Assembly: GCF_026672545.1 (NCBI RefSeq)
Contig: NZ_JAPPRJ010000001.1
Span: forward strand, 2,295,501-2,359,500
Length of the DNA stretch: 64,000 nt
Direction of reading: 5' to 3'
DNA from: Rhizobium sp. SL86
GTDB taxonomy: Bacteria; Pseudomonadota; Alphaproteobacteria; Rhizobiales; Rhizobiaceae
The position numbers and the translations under genes are program-made. The notes below the pieces were generated by a model, which saw only the letters and a program-made list of their open reading frames with translations, did no database searches and had not been told where the DNA came from. Position 1 is the first letter of the stretch, and each line of letters starts with the position of its first letter. Below, piece after piece: positions 47,420-61,300 of the stretch.

Positions 47420-48685
47420 TTAGAGATCGAGTTTGTCGATCATCGGCTGGGTGATCAGGCAGATGCCGCTGTCACTGCGCCGGAAGCGCTTGGCGTCCAG
47501 TTCCGGATCTTCGCCCACGATCAGGCCCTCCGGGATGGTTACACCGGCATCGATGACGACATTGCGAAGCTGCGCACGCCGGCCGATGCGGACATTCGGC
47601 AGGATGACGGCACCTTCAAGACGGGAATAGGAATTGGCCCTCACACCGGTAAACAGCAGGCTGTTGTAAAGCGAGGAGCCGGAGATGATGCAATCGCCGG
47701 AGACCACGGAAGAGACGGCCGAACCGCGGCGGTCTTCGTCGTCATGCACGAACTTCGCCGGCGGGGTGATTTCCGCATAGGTCCAGATCGGCCAGGACTT
47801 GTCGTAGATGTCGAGTTCGGGAACGATCGCGGTCAGGTCGATATTGGCCTGCCAGTAAGCATCGATCGTGCCGACGTCGCGCCAATAGGCTTCCTTCTCG
47901 AAATCGGAGCGCACGCAAGACTGGGTGAAGCGATGTGCGACCGCTTTGCCGTTCGCGACGATCCACGGAATGATGTCCTTGCCGAAATCGCGGCTGGAAT
48001 TGGGGTCGGCGGCATCCTTGCGCAGGCATTCCATCAGGAACTTCGTGTGGAAGACGTAGATGCCCATGGAGGCGAGCGCGAAATCCGGTCTGCCGGGAAT
48101 GCCCGGCGGGTCGGCGGGCTTTTCGACGAAATTGATGATCTCGTCCTTTTCGTTCACATGCATCACACCGAAGCCGGTCGCATCCATGCGCGGCACTTCC
48201 AGGCAGCCGACGGTGACGTCCGCGCCGGAATCCACATGCTGCTGCAGCATCAGCTCGTAGTCCATCTTGTAGATGTGGTCGCCGGCAAGGATGACCATGT
48301 ATTCCGGATTGTAGGCCTCGATGATGTCGATGTTCTGGTAGACGGCATCGGCCGTGCCTTCATACCATTGCGTTTCCGAGACGCGCTGGGAGGCGGGCAG
48401 GATGTCGAAGCTTTCGTTACGCTCCGGCCTCAGGAAGTTCCAGCCGCGCTGCAGGTGGCGGATCAGCGAATGGGCCTTGTATTGGGTCGCCACCCCGAAA
48501 CGGCGAATACCGGAGTTCAGGGCATTGGAGAGGGCGAAATCGATGATGCGGGCCTTGCCGCCGAAATAGACGGCCGGCTTGGCGCGGCGGTCGGTCAGTT
48601 CTTTCAGGCGGCTGCCGCGGCCTCCGGCCAGAACATAGGCCATGGCATCACGGGCGAGCGGTTGGCTTCTCTTTATTGTTGTCAT
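47420..48685 (-). CDS. glgC: Glucose-1-phosphate adenylyltransferase
   Basis: Makes ADP-glucose from ATP and glucose-1-phosphate, the committed step of glycogen synthesis. The 421-residue protein has [29 protein letters not shown] (nucleotide loop, allosteric residues), [26 protein letters not shown], and C-terminal left-handed beta-helix repeats ([18 protein letters not shown]). Rhizobial and agrobacterial enzymes are activated by fructose-6-phosphate and pyruvate. AGGGAGGG lies before the ATG. Confidence 0.95.
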   Translation of the reverse strand: MTTIKRSQPLARDAMAYVLAGGRGSRLKELTDRRAKPAVYFGGKARIIDFALSNALNSGIRRFGVATQYKAHSLIRHLQRGWNFLRPERNESFDILPASQRVSETQWYEGTADAVYQNIDIIEAYNPEYMVILAGDHIYKMDYELMLQQHVDSGADVTVGCLEVPRMDATGFGVMHVNEKDEIINFVEKPADPPGIPGRPDFALASMGIYVFHTKFLMECLRKDAADPNSSRDFGKDIIPWIVANGKAVAHRFTQSCVRSDFEKEAYWRDVGTIDAYWQANIDLTAIVPELDIYDKSWPIWTYAEITPPAKFVHDDEDRRGSAVSSVVSGDCIISGSSLYNSLLFTGVRANSYSRLEGAVILPNVRIGRRAQLRNVVIDAGVTIPEGLIVGEDPELDAKRFRRSDSGICLITQPMIDKLDL

Positions 48686-48708
48686 GAATGGTCCCTCCCT
48701 TTACGCAA

Positions 48709-50924
<2,216 letters not shown>

Positions 50925-50925
<1 letters not shown>

Positions 50926-53387
50926 CAGGCTCTCCAGATCTCCGTCGCATATTGACGGATGGTGCGGTCGGAAGAGAACCATCCCATACGTGCGGTGTTG
51001 CGGATTGTCTTTTCGAACCACTGGGCGGGTTCGCTCCAGATCTGGTCGACATCGCGCTGAGCCTTGGCATAGGCATCGAAATCGGCCGCCACCATGAACC
51101 AGTCGTGATTGTAGAGCCCGTCGATCAGGCCGGAGAAGCGCGAGCGGTCGTCGGGCGAGAACACGCCGGAGGCGATCGCCGACAGCGCCTGCGAAAGCTC
51201 GCGCGAACCTTCGATGAGGGCGCGCGGATTGTGGCCATCGGCCCGCGTGCGGGCCACTTCCTCCGCCGTCATGCCGAAGATCACGATGTTTTCTGCGCCC
51301 ACATGATCCCGCATCTCGACGTTTGCGCCATCGAGCGTGCCGATCGTCAGCGCGCCGTTCAGCGCAAACTTCATGTTGCCGGTGCCGGAGGCTTCCATGC
51401 CGGCGGTCGAAATCTGCTCGGAAAGATCGGCGGCGGGCACCATGATCTCGGCGAGCGAGACATTGTAGTTCGGCACGAAGACGACCTTCAGCAGGCCGCG
51501 GACCGCCGGATCGTTGTTGATCACGCGCGCAACGTCATTGGCCAGTTTGATGATCAGCTTGGCGTTGTGATAACTCGGCGCCGCCTTGCCGGCGAAGAAT
51601 TTCACGCGCGGCACCCAGTCGAGTTCCGGGTGCGAACGGATCTGATCATAAAGCGCGACCGCTTCGATGATGTTGAGAAGCTGGCGTTTGTATTCGTGGA
51701 TGCGCTTGATCTGGATGTCGAACATGGCCGACGGGTCGAGCCGGATGCCCATGCGGCTACCGACGAGATTGGCGAGCTGTACCTTGTTGGCGCGTTTCAC
51801 CGCGGCAAACTTTTCCTGGAAGGAGGCGTCCGTTGCGAAGGCATCGAGCGCCGTCAGCTTTTCGGTGTCATCCTCGAAGGCATCGCCGATCGCCTCGCGC
51901 AGCAGGTTGGTGAGGCCGGGATTGCACTGCATCAGCCAGCGGCGCGGCGTGATCCCGTTCGTCTTGTTGTTGATGCGGGTCGGATAAAGCGCATGGAGAT
52001 CGGCAAACACCGTCTCCTTCATCAGGTCCGTGTGCAGGGCCGAAACGCCGTTGATGGAATGGGAGCCGACGAAGGCCAGGTTGCCCATCCGCACGCGGCG
52101 GTCGCCGTTCTCGTCGATCAGCGAAATCGCGCGGATCTGCGCGTCGCCGAACTTCTTTTCCTTGCGGGCGTCCAGCAGGATCTTCGTGTTGACCGCATAG
52201 ACGATCTGCATATGGCGCGGCAGAAGGCGCTCGAACAGCGGCACCGGCCAGCTTTCCAGCGCCTCCGGCAGAAGCGTGTGGTTGGTATAGGAGAAGGTCT
52301 GGCGGGTGATCTCCCAGGCCTCGTCGAAGTCCATGCCGTGCACGTCGGTCAGCAGGCGCATGAGTTCGGCAATCGAGACCGCCGGGTGCGTGTCGTTGAG
52401 CTGGATCGACACCTTGTCGTGCAGGTTGGTGAAGTCCGGATACTGCTGCAGATGGCGGCGCAGGATGTCCTGCAGCGAGGCGGACGAGAAGAAATACTCC
52501 TGGCGCAGGCGCAGTTCCTGGCCGGCCGGATTGGCATCTGCCGGATAAAGAACGCGGGTCAGCGCTTCCGCCTTGTTGCTCTCGCGCAGCGCGCCGATAT
52601 GGTCACCGGCGTTGAAGGCATCAAGCAGGATCGGGTCGATCGGCTGGGCCGACCAGAGGCGCAACGTGTTGACGCGTTTGCCGCGCCAGCCGACGATCGG
52701 CGTGTCGTAGGCCATGGCGATGACGCGCTCGGCCGGCTTCCACACGTAACGCGGTGCCTCGTCATAACCGCCGACGCTTTCCACCGAACCGCCGTAGCCG
52801 ATTTCGTAGGAGCTTTCGCGGCGCTCGAATTCCCACGGATTGCCGTGGGCAAGCCAGGTTTCCGGCAGCTCCACTTGCCAGCCGTCTGCCATCTGCTGGC
52901 GGAAGAGACCGTGCACGTAACGGATGCCATAACCATAGGCGGGGATGTCGACCGTCGCCATGCTTTCCATGAAACAGGCAGCCAGACGACCGAGACCGCC
53001 ATTGCCAAGGGCCGCATCCGGTTCAAGCCCGGCGATCACGTCGATATCGACGCCGAGCGATTTCAGGGCATCGCGCATTTCCGACATCAGGCCGAGATTG
53101 GTGACCGCATCGCGCATCAGGCGACCGATGAGGAACTCCAGCGAAAGATAATAAACGCGCTTGTCGCCGGTCCGGTACACCTTGCGGGTGGATTCCATCC
53201 ACTTGTCGATGATGCGGTCGCGGACCACCAGAATGGAGGCCGTCAGCCAGTCGTGCGGCTTGGCGACCTTGGCATCCTTGCCGATGCGATAGGTCAGGCG
53301 CTCGATAATCTCTTCCGCCAGGATCTTCGGATTGGAACTGCGGGGAGCGGGCTGGGGGATGTCTACCGGGGAGAGGGAGTTGTTCAT
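50925..53387 (-). CDS. glgP: Glycogen phosphorylase
   Basis: PLP-dependent GT35 enzyme that releases glucose-1-phosphate from glycogen. The 820-residue protein ends in the PLP region EASGTGNMKFALNGALTIGT (the Lys in GNMK binds PLP), with the DGANVEM stretch after it. ALGNGGLGRLAACFMESMAT, TNGITPRRWLMQCNPGL and VPNYNVSLAEIMVPAADLS are also diagnostic. First gene of the leftward glycogen operon; promoter should lie in 53388-53560, where I see no definite motif. Ribosome binding site before the ATG is weak. Confidence 0.95.
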
Positions 53388-53552
53388 CAGGTCGCCAACT
53401 TTTCTGTTCTGAACGAGATCGAGCTAGGTTCAAATTATCCGTTACAGTGTCTGCCGACAGTTTATGCACCGTTGCGGGACACATGCAATCTTCCAGGTGC
53501 GATGTTCTTCGCTGCTTTGCAAAAATCGTGATCGAACATGTGACAAGTATTT

Positions 53553-53598
53553 GTAAAAAAACACGAAGCGCCCGCACTTGTTCCGGTGCGGGCGCTTC
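53553..53598 (-). terminator. Intrinsic terminator of the TadG-like gene
   Basis: A perfect 13-bp stem (GAAGCGCCCGCAC / GTGCGGGCGCTTC) is followed on the minus strand by GTGTTTTTTTA. It separates the TadG-like gene from the glycogen operon promoter region. Confidence 0.92.
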
Positions 53599-53619
53599 AA
53601 GGATCGCGTATTTGCAGGT

Positions 53620-54897
53620 TCAATTGGTCAGGCGGACCGCGGTTTTTGCTGCCTTGCGGCCAATATCCCCGAAGGCTTTGACCAAATCGGTCATGTTGTC
53701 CGACTCGTAGTAATTTTCGTCGCCGCTTGCGCAGGCCTTCAGAAGCGACTTACCGCGGTCGGGTGCCATGAAGGCGACCGTGAAGACGGTAATGTCGTCA
53801 TCCTTTGCGGTCTGGCACTGGGCGCGGACCTTGTTGTCGATCGTCTGGTTCCAACTTGAGCTGTAGCCGGTCATCTCACCGTCCGTCATCAGCACGATGA
53901 AGCGGCCGAAATTGTCATTGCCCTTCGCCTTGTGCTGCGTCGCTTCGGTGTCGTTGGAACTCTTGAAGGCGGTCAGCGCGACGTCCAGTGCACCGGTTGC
54001 ATCGGTGCCGCCGGTCGGTACCGATGGCAGCGCTTCCACATATTCGGCCGCCTTGGTCGTGCCCCAAGCCGGCTTCTGTTCCTTTTGGGTTTCGTGTGTG
54101 TACGACACGGCACCAACGCGGATGAGCTTCTTGGCTTCCTCCTGCTGCAGGCTGACGCTCGTCACATCGGGGGCGGACGCCTTCAGCAGTTCGGTGAACA
54201 TGACGGAGGCGGCGGTCTTCAGAGCCGCAATCTTGGTCACGTAGTTGGTCGTCTCATACGTACCCCAGCAGTCGTACCAACCACACTTGTGCCACCCGGT
54301 GACCGTCTTTGTGGGCGTCACCGGGTCCACTGTCGTCGTATCCCAGGCCATCGAACCGGACCGGTCGAGCACCAGATACATCGACAGTGCATTTCCCTCG
54401 CGGGCGCTGTTGGCGGTGCTGGAAATGCTGATGGGTACCGTCTTGAAACCCAGCATCTGTGTCAGCGGATTGAGCTCGATGGCGTAGGTGGTGTTCATCG
54501 TGACTTCGAAGGCCTTGCTGGAGCCACCCGTTGAGGTGATCGTCGCCTCGGCGGATGTCGATCCCAGCAATTCGGCCTTGGCGGCGGCAAGCTGCTCCTC
54601 GGTCAGGCCCTGTTGTTCCAGTTCCTGGAGCTTCTGGCCGACCATATATTCCGTCGCCAAGGCCTCGGCTTCCTCCTCCGTCATCGCATCGGTGGTCGAG
54701 AGCTTGGCGGCGGCGGCCAGGGTTGCCGCATCGGCCATGGCTTGCAGATCGGCCTTCTGCTGCATCACGTTGGTCAGATCGATTGCCATACCACCCACGC
54801 CGATCGACAACGGCAAAAGCAGAGCGGTCATCATGCCGAAGTTGCCGCGGCGGTCCTTCATAAGGCGCAGGAGTGAAAAGCTGGTCATCATCGCCAT
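53620..54897 (-). CDS. TadG-like pilus-associated protein with vWA domain
   Basis: A protein of about 425 aa. The N-terminus RRGNFGMMTALLLPLSIGVGGMAIDLTNVM is the TadE/TadG-like membrane helix with a Tad-type leader (RRGN then hydrophobic). A linker (about 55-180) precedes a vWA domain whose MIDAS is intact: DRSGSM near 212-217 and TDGEMTG near 357-363. An insertion carries paired cysteines (HKCGWYDCWG) probably forming a disulfide. TadG proteins occur in Flp/Tad pilus clusters, but no other tad/cpa gene is nearby, so it is an orphan. Start chosen at 54897; ATGs at 54891 and 54888 are possible. Confidence 0.87.
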   Translation of the reverse strand: MAMMTSFSLLRLMKDRRGNFGMMTALLLPLSIGVGGMAIDLTNVMQQKADLQAMADAATLAAAAKLSTTDAMTEEEAEALATEYMVGQKLQELEQQGLTEEQLAAAKAELLGSTSAEATITSTGGSSKAFEVTMNTTYAIELNPLTQMLGFKTVPISISSTANSAREGNALSMYLVLDRSGSMAWDTTTVDPVTPTKTVTGWHKCGWYDCWGTYETTNYVTKIAALKTAASVMFTELLKASAPDVTSVSLQQEEAKKLIRVGAVSYTHETQKEQKPAWGTTKAAEYVEALPSVPTGGTDATGALDVALTAFKSSNDTEATQHKAKGNDNFGRFIVLMTDGEMTGYSSSWNQTIDNKVRAQCQTAKDDDITVFTVAFMAPDRGKSLLKACASGDENYYESDNMTDLVKAFGDIGRKAAKTAVRLTN

Positions 54898-55016
54898 CCG
54901 TTTCTGTTCATAAGAACTGAATGTACGAATACCGGTGGGCGATGGAGGAAACGCTAATGTAAATGCTACAATTTTAGCCAAGCGACCGAAAGCGGCGCGA
55001 TTTATGTCCTGGTTAA

Positions 55017-55898
55017 CTATTGCTTGAGGGGAACAACGTCCACGGCCTGCACCGTCTGATGACTGCCGTAACTCTTCAATACGCCGATCACGGGCGCGAT
55101 GTCGGAATAATCCCGGCCATAACCGACGACGATATGATCGGATCCTGCGGGAATGTTGTTGGTCGGATCAAGCTCGATGTAACCGGCGGCCTTGCCGCAC
55201 CAGATCCTGACCCAGGCATGCATGGCGTCCGCCCCTTCCAGGCGCTCCTTGCCCGGCGGCGGGATGGTGCGCAGAAAACCGCTGACATAACCTGCCGGAA
55301 TGCCGAGGCTGCGCAGGCCGACGATCATCACGTGGGAGAAATCCTGGCAGACGCCGCGCTTCAGCTTGAAGGCCTCCTGCGGCGTGGTGTCGACGGTCGT
55401 TGCTTCCGCGTCGTATTTGAAGTCCTTGTGGATGCGCTGGCAGAGCGCTGCCGCAATCTCGCGCACCGTCTGACCGGGTTTGACAAGGTCGCGGGCATAG
55501 GCGGCGATCTGCTTGTCTGCGGGAAGGCGCGGGCTGGTGCCGATCAGGTGATGCGGGGAATCCGGATCAACGGAGCGCAGATCCGACAGTTCGGCCTGGA
55601 GTTTGGGCAGTTCCGGCGAAAGGTCGGCGGTCAGCGGCAATGCCTCCACCTGAACCCGCGCCTGCATGCGGATATCGAGTCTTTCATGCGGAGAGCGGAA
55701 GGCGATGGAGGTTGCCGGTTGGCCGAAAAAATCCGTGAAGCCGCCGCGTTCGTCCGCGGTCGGCGAGATGGTGATCGAACCCGCGATCAGGCGCTGGCGA
55801 TGGGCGATCGACAGCGGCATGACCCGCAGGATATGCCGGGCTCCCGAAGCCGGCACGTCGTAGATGTAGCCCATGTGCAGCGAGAGATCGTAAAGCAT
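55017..55898 (-). CDS. Transglutaminase-like cysteine protease family protein
   Basis: A 293-residue transglutaminase-like (COG1305) protein without a signal peptide. The thiol protease-type triad is complete: Cys184 in RGVCQDFSHVM, His227 in MHAWVRIW, Asp244 in ELDPTNN. An N-terminal beta domain (Bact_transglu_N type) precedes it. Last of three genes in the leftward cassette, nine bases after the ATP-grasp gene. The family could cut, crosslink or transfer acyl groups on peptides; no substrate is known. No terminator with T-run is evident beyond it. Confidence 0.9.
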   Translation of the reverse strand: MLYDLSLHMGYIYDVPASGARHILRVMPLSIAHRQRLIAGSITISPTADERGGFTDFFGQPATSIAFRSPHERLDIRMQARVQVEALPLTADLSPELPKLQAELSDLRSVDPDSPHHLIGTSPRLPADKQIAAYARDLVKPGQTVREIAAALCQRIHKDFKYDAEATTVDTTPQEAFKLKRGVCQDFSHVMIVGLRSLGIPAGYVSGFLRTIPPPGKERLEGADAMHAWVRIWCGKAAGYIELDPTNNIPAGSDHIVVGYGRDYSDIAPVIGVLKSYGSHQTVQAVDVVPLKQ

Positions 55899-55907
55899 GG
55901 GGCTCTC

Positions 55908-58319
55908 TTATCCAAAATAGGTCTGGCCAATGAGGTCGGACAGCTTTTCCATCTCGGCCTCCAGCTTCTGGTAGATCTCGGTCGTCATCGTCTCCGGCGT
56001 CATCACCGCGAGCCCCGAATGCAGGCGCATCGATTCCCGCTCGAGGGCCGACATCTGGCCCGTGCCATGCGGGTGAGGAAGCTGTTCCACCTCGGTGCGG
56101 ATCTCGTTCAACTGGAAGAGGATCGAGCGCGGGTTCAGCGGGTCGAGCGCCAGAAGATCGGTTACCGTCAGGCGGGCCGTGTTGACGTTGTAGCGGCGGC
56201 GATGGGTCATCACGCTGTCGCCGATCTCCAGCAGCATGTCGAGCGAGCCGTCCGGCGCATCGGGGCCGGACATATGGCCGAGCAGGCGGGTCATGTGCAG
56301 GCCGCGTTCCAGATAACGACCGATGGAGAGGAAACGCCAGCCTGTGAAGCGGTACATGTTTTCATGCACCAGACCGGCAAAGCCCGCGAGCTTGCGCAAG
56401 AGCACGGTCATGGCATGCGCCGCATCGTCGCCGTGCTGCACGGCCTCGTGAAAACGCTTGGCGGTCTTGGCCAGATCGTTCAGCGCCAGCCAGCCATCCG
56501 GCGAGAAGCGGTCGCGGATATTGCTGGCGGAATAGATGGCGCTGTCGATGTTGCGGATCAGGGGTGCGGGCACGGCTTTCGCCATGTCCATGTCGATGCT
56601 CTTCATATAGCGCGTCACATCGGCGAGCAGCGGCTGTTCCGGATCGGCGCTTTCGGCAAAACGCATGTGCCAGGAGCGCAGGATGCGTAGCGCGCCTTCC
56701 GCCCGCTCGATATAACGGCCAAGCCAGAACAGGTTGTCGGCGGCGCGGCTCGGCAGGCTGCCCGGCATGTTGCGCGAGAAGATTTCTTCCGGTGGCAGAA
56801 GCGTCTGGCGTTCGACGGGCTTGTCGGAAACGATCCACACATCCGCCGCACTGCCGCCGGCCTGCATGGCAATTGCCGCCACATCGTCGCCGGAACCGAT
56901 GCGGGCAAAGCCACCCGGCATGATCTGCCAGCCCTTTTCCGTGCGCGCCGCAAAGACGCGCAGCGACATCGGCCGCGGCGTCAGCTTGCCGTCGACGAAG
57001 GCCGGCGTGGTCGACAGCGTCACCACTTCCTGGCCTACCAGCTGGTTGGCTTCCGCCGCCAGCCAGGCCTCGATCTCCGCCTTGGTGCCGCCGCGCTTTT
57101 CGCCGAGCACCGACTGGCCGTTGTCGTCAAAGAAGGGGGCACGGGAATAGGCCGGGCCGATCACCATCTTCTTGATGTTTTCCGCCACATGCTGGCGTTC
57201 CGCTTTCTGACCGCACCACCAGGTAGCGATCGAGGGCAGAATAAGCTCTTCGCCCAGCAGGCGACGACAGATGGTCGGTGTAAAGGCAAGCAGTGCGCGG
57301 GTTTCCAGAATGCCGGAGCCCAGCGCATTAACGATGGTGACCGAACCGGCGCGCAGCGCCTGCACCATGCCGGCAGTGCCGATATGCGAGTTCTGGTTCA
57401 ACTCAAGCGGATCGGCGTAAGAGGCATCGAGGCGGCGCCAGAGAACGCCGATCGGCTTCAAGCCAGCGACGGTGCGCACCATCACCCGGTCGTTGACCAC
57501 CGTCAGATCCTCGCCTTCCAGCAGCATGAAGCCGAGGTAACGGGCAATATAGGCGTGTTCGAAATAGGTCTCGTTGGCGGGACCCGGCGTCAGAACCGCG
57601 ATCCGGTCGTCCGGATAACGCTTGTGGGCCTGCAGCGCATCGCGGAAGGCGCCGAAGAAGGAGGCCAGCCGATGCACATGCGTTTCGCCATAGATATCGG
57701 AGAAGGCGCGGGTGGTGGCGACACGGTTTTCCAGCGCGAAACCCGCGCCGGAGGGGGCTTGCGTGCGATCCGTCAGAACCCACCAGTTGCCATCCGGCCC
57801 ACGGCCGATCTCGAACGAACAGAAATGCAGGTAATGGCCACGGGCGGGTTTCACCCCGACCAGCGGTCGCAGGAATTCCGGATTGGAGGCAACCAGGGCC
57901 GGCGGCAGGATGCCTTCTTTCACGAGCGTATTGTCGCTGTAGATATCGGCGACGATCTTTTCGAGAAGTTCCGCGCGCTGGACGAGACCGGCGGAGACCT
58001 TTTCCCATTCCTTGCCGTCGATCAGCACAGGCACATGCGAGATCGGCCAGCTGCGCTCGGCATTGCCCTGGGCGCCGTAGGAGCGATAAAAGACGCCAGC
58101 ATCACGCAGGTAACGATCGGCGCGGGCAAAACGTTCGTGCAGTTCGCCCTCCGACATGCGGCCCAGCGCATCTATGAGGGTCTGCCAGACCGGGCGGATC
58201 TGCCCGTCCCGGTCCAGCATTTCGTCGGAAACGCCCGGCAAGGCGCGATAGCCGAGGATGGGATCGTCACCGATCTCCTCATTATGCTCGGCGATCTCGC
58301 TTGCCGGATCAATTGCCAC
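55908..58319 (-). CDS. Fused circularly permuted ATP-grasp and alpha-E protein
   Basis: An 803-residue protein. Residues about 1-480 are a circularly permuted ATP-grasp domain (COG2308): VPVLIDGKEWEKVSAGLVQRAELLEKIVADIYSDNTLVKEGI, then TPGPANETYFEHAYIARYLG and VTIVNALGSGILETRALLAF are typical. Residues about 500-800 are an alpha-E helical domain (COG2307): NLFWLGRYIERAEGALRILR and GWRFLSIGRYLERGLHMTRLL. In many genomes these are separate genes; here they are fused. It should ligate an amine to a carboxylate by ATP, with alpha-E in an unknown supporting role. One base separates it from the upstream stop. Confidence 0.9.
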   Translation of the reverse strand: MAIDPASEIAEHNEEIGDDPILGYRALPGVSDEMLDRDGQIRPVWQTLIDALGRMSEGELHERFARADRYLRDAGVFYRSYGAQGNAERSWPISHVPVLIDGKEWEKVSAGLVQRAELLEKIVADIYSDNTLVKEGILPPALVASNPEFLRPLVGVKPARGHYLHFCSFEIGRGPDGNWWVLTDRTQAPSGAGFALENRVATTRAFSDIYGETHVHRLASFFGAFRDALQAHKRYPDDRIAVLTPGPANETYFEHAYIARYLGFMLLEGEDLTVVNDRVMVRTVAGLKPIGVLWRRLDASYADPLELNQNSHIGTAGMVQALRAGSVTIVNALGSGILETRALLAFTPTICRRLLGEELILPSIATWWCGQKAERQHVAENIKKMVIGPAYSRAPFFDDNGQSVLGEKRGGTKAEIEAWLAAEANQLVGQEVVTLSTTPAFVDGKLTPRPMSLRVFAARTEKGWQIMPGGFARIGSGDDVAAIAMQAGGSAADVWIVSDKPVERQTLLPPEEIFSRNMPGSLPSRAADNLFWLGRYIERAEGALRILRSWHMRFAESADPEQPLLADVTRYMKSIDMDMAKAVPAPLIRNIDSAIYSASNIRDRFSPDGWLALNDLAKTAKRFHEAVQHGDDAAHAMTVLLRKLAGFAGLVHENMYRFTGWRFLSIGRYLERGLHMTRLLGHMSGPDAPDGSLDMLLEIGDSVMTHRRRYNVNTARLTVTDLLALDPLNPRSILFQLNEIRTEVEQLPHPHGTGQMSALERESMRLHSGLAVMTPETMTTEIYQKLEAEMEKLSDLIGQTYFG

Positions 58320-58320
58320 G

Positions 58321-61300
58321 TCAGACTCCTATCGGCCGGCGCAAGTCGAGTGTCAGCGGAAATTCCGGCGACACCTGCTCCGACATCAAAACATACCGGC
58401 CAGCCGTATGCCCCCAAGGTTCGAAACGCGCAAGCCTTCGTGCCTCCGCCTCATTGCCATTGACGGGGAAAGTCTCGTAGTTGCGCCCACCGGGATGTGC
58501 AACGTGATAGACGCAACCGCCAATCGAACGCTCGGACCAGCAATCATAGATGTCAAAGGTGAGCGGCGAATTAACCGGCAGCACCGGATGCAGGCCGGAG
58601 GCCGGCTGCCAGGCCTTGAAGCGCACGCCGGCCACCGCCACGCCCTGTTCGCCGGTCTTCGTCAGCGGCACGGCGCGGCCATTGCAGGCGACGCGATAGC
58701 GTTCCGGATTGCTGGTCTCCAGCTTGACCTGCAGACGCTCGACGGAGGAATCGACGTAACGGACCGTGCCGCCGATCGCGCCCTGTTCGCCCATGACATG
58801 CCACGGCTCCAGCGCCTGACGCAGTTCCAGCCGGGCGCCTTCGTATTCCACTTCGCCGAAGAAGGGGAACCGGAATTCCAGCTGGGCCGCGAACCATTCC
58901 GGTCGGAAGTCAAAGCCGTTCTGGCGCAGGTCCGAAAGCACATCCATAAAATCCGCCCAGACGAAATGCGGCAGCATGAAACGGTCGGCGAGTGCCGTTC
59001 CCCAGCGCACGAAGGAGCCCTGGACCGGGTTCTTCCAGAAACGCGCGATGAGGGCGCGGACAAGAAGCTGCTGGGCGAGCGACATGCGGGCATTCGGCGG
59101 CATTTCGAAACCGCGGAACTCGATCAGGCCAAGGCGGCCCGTCGGCCCGTCGGGCGAAAACAGCTTGTCGATGCAGATCTCGGACCGGTGCGTATTGCCG
59201 GTCACGTCCGTCAGGAGGTTGCGGAACAGGCGGTCAACCAGCCAGGGAAGCGGCGGCAGACCCTGGCCCGGTGCCGGCACCTGGGCAAGCGCGATCTCCA
59301 GCTCGTAGAGGCTGTCGTGGCGGGCCTCGTCGATGCGCGGCGCCTGGCTCGTCGGACCGATGAAAAGGCCCGAAAAGAGATAGGAGAGCGAGGGATGGCG
59401 CTGCCAGTGCAGCACGATGCTTTTCAGCACGTCCGGGCGGCGCAGGAAGGGGCTGTCGTTCGGGTTGGCCCCGCCGACGACCACATGGTTGCCGCCGCCG
59501 GTGCCGGTGTGGCGCCCGTCGATCATGAACTTGTCGGCACCGAGACGGCTCAGGCGTGCTTCCTCGTAGATCGCCGTCGTGATCTCGACGCATTCCTGCC
59601 AATTGGAGGCCGGATGAATGTTGACCTCGATGACGCCCGGATCGGGCGCGACACGGATGACGTTCAGCCGCTCGTCATGCGGTGGCGTGTAACCCTCGAT
59701 ATGCACCGGCAGGTTCAACGCTTTGGCGGCACGTTCCGCCGATGCGATGAGGTCGAGATATTCCTCGAGCGCTGCGGTCGGCGGCATGAAGACGCAGAGC
59801 CTGCCATCGCGCACCTCGACCGAGATTGCGGTCCTCACGCGCCCGCCGATCTCCTCGTAGGACTGGCCCATCTGGGTCTGCTGGGCAATGTCCCGGCGCA
59901 GCGAATGCTCCGGCATCACGCGGCCCTTTTCCGTCGAAAAATCCGGCAGCGGCGGGCGCTCGACGGTCGGGTCGACCGGGTTGATATAGGGATACCAGGA
60001 GGGCGTGATATAGGGCAGTGAGTTCAGCGGCAGGCGGAAGCCGACCGGGCTGTCGCCGGGGATGAGGTAAAGCCGGCCGCGGCGGGTGCGCCATTTTTCG
60101 CTGACCCAGGTGCGGCCGGAGGCGCGCGTCTGCCAGGCCTGTACGGGCAACACGTAACCCGCCGGTGTCGTCAGTCCCTGCGAAAAGACCTTGGCGATGC
60201 GGTTGCGCTCCTCCGGGTCCTTCAGCTTGGAATTCGACGGATCGACGTTTTCCGGCAGATTGGCTTCCTTGACGATCCATTCGGCCGGATCTTCATAGGC
60301 GGGTGTCACGTTTTCCGGCGTGAGATCCAGCTCGATGGCGATCGCCTGCAGCAGGCGGGCTGCATCGGTATGATCGACCTCGTGATTGCGGCTCTCGACG
60401 GCAATCAGATCCGGATCGCTCCAGATCGGCTTTCCGTCCTTGCGCCAGTAGAGCGAGAAGGTCCAGCGCGGCAGGCTTTCGCCCGGATACCACTTGCCCT
60501 GACCGTAATGCAGGAAACCGCCCGGTGCAAAGCGCTGGCGCAGCTTGCGGATCAGCACATCGGCGCGGTCCCGTTTCGTCGGGCCGACGGCAGCCGTATT
60601 CCATTCGTCGGACTGGAAGTCGTCGATCGAGACGAAGGTCGGTTCGCCCCCCATAGTGAGGCGTACATCCTGCGCCTTGAGGAGATCATCCACCCGTTCG
60701 CCAAGCGCATTCAGCGCCTCCCAGCTTTCGTCGGAAAACGGCTTGGTGATGCGCGGATGTTCGGCAACACGCATCACCTTCATGGCGAAATCGAATTCGG
60801 TCTCGGCCTCGCCGTAATAACCGCCGGAAATCGGCGCGGCATTCTTGTAATGCGGAGTTGCGGCGAGCGGGATGTGGCTTTCGCCGGTCAGCAGGCCGGA
60901 GGTCGGGTCAAGCCCGATCCACCCGGCGCCGGGGAGATAGACTTCCGCCCAGGCATGCAGGTCGGTGAAATCCACCTCCGTGCCGGAAGGACCGTCAAGC
61001 GCCTTCAGATCCGGGGTGAGCTGGATCAGGTAGCCGGAGACAAAGCGGGCGGCGAAGCCTAAGTGCCGCAGCACCTGCACCAGAAGCCAGCTCGTGTCGC
61101 GGCAGGAGCCCTTGGCACGTTCCAGCGTTTCCTCCGGCGTCTGCACGCCGGGCTCCAGGCGGATCACATAACCGATTTCCTGCTGCAGGCGGGCATTCAG
61201 ACCAACGACCATATCGACCGTCGGCTGTTCGCTGCTGCGGTCGATGGTTTTCAGGAAGGCCTCAAGCAGCGGGCCGGTGGGTTCCGGCTTGCGGTAGATC

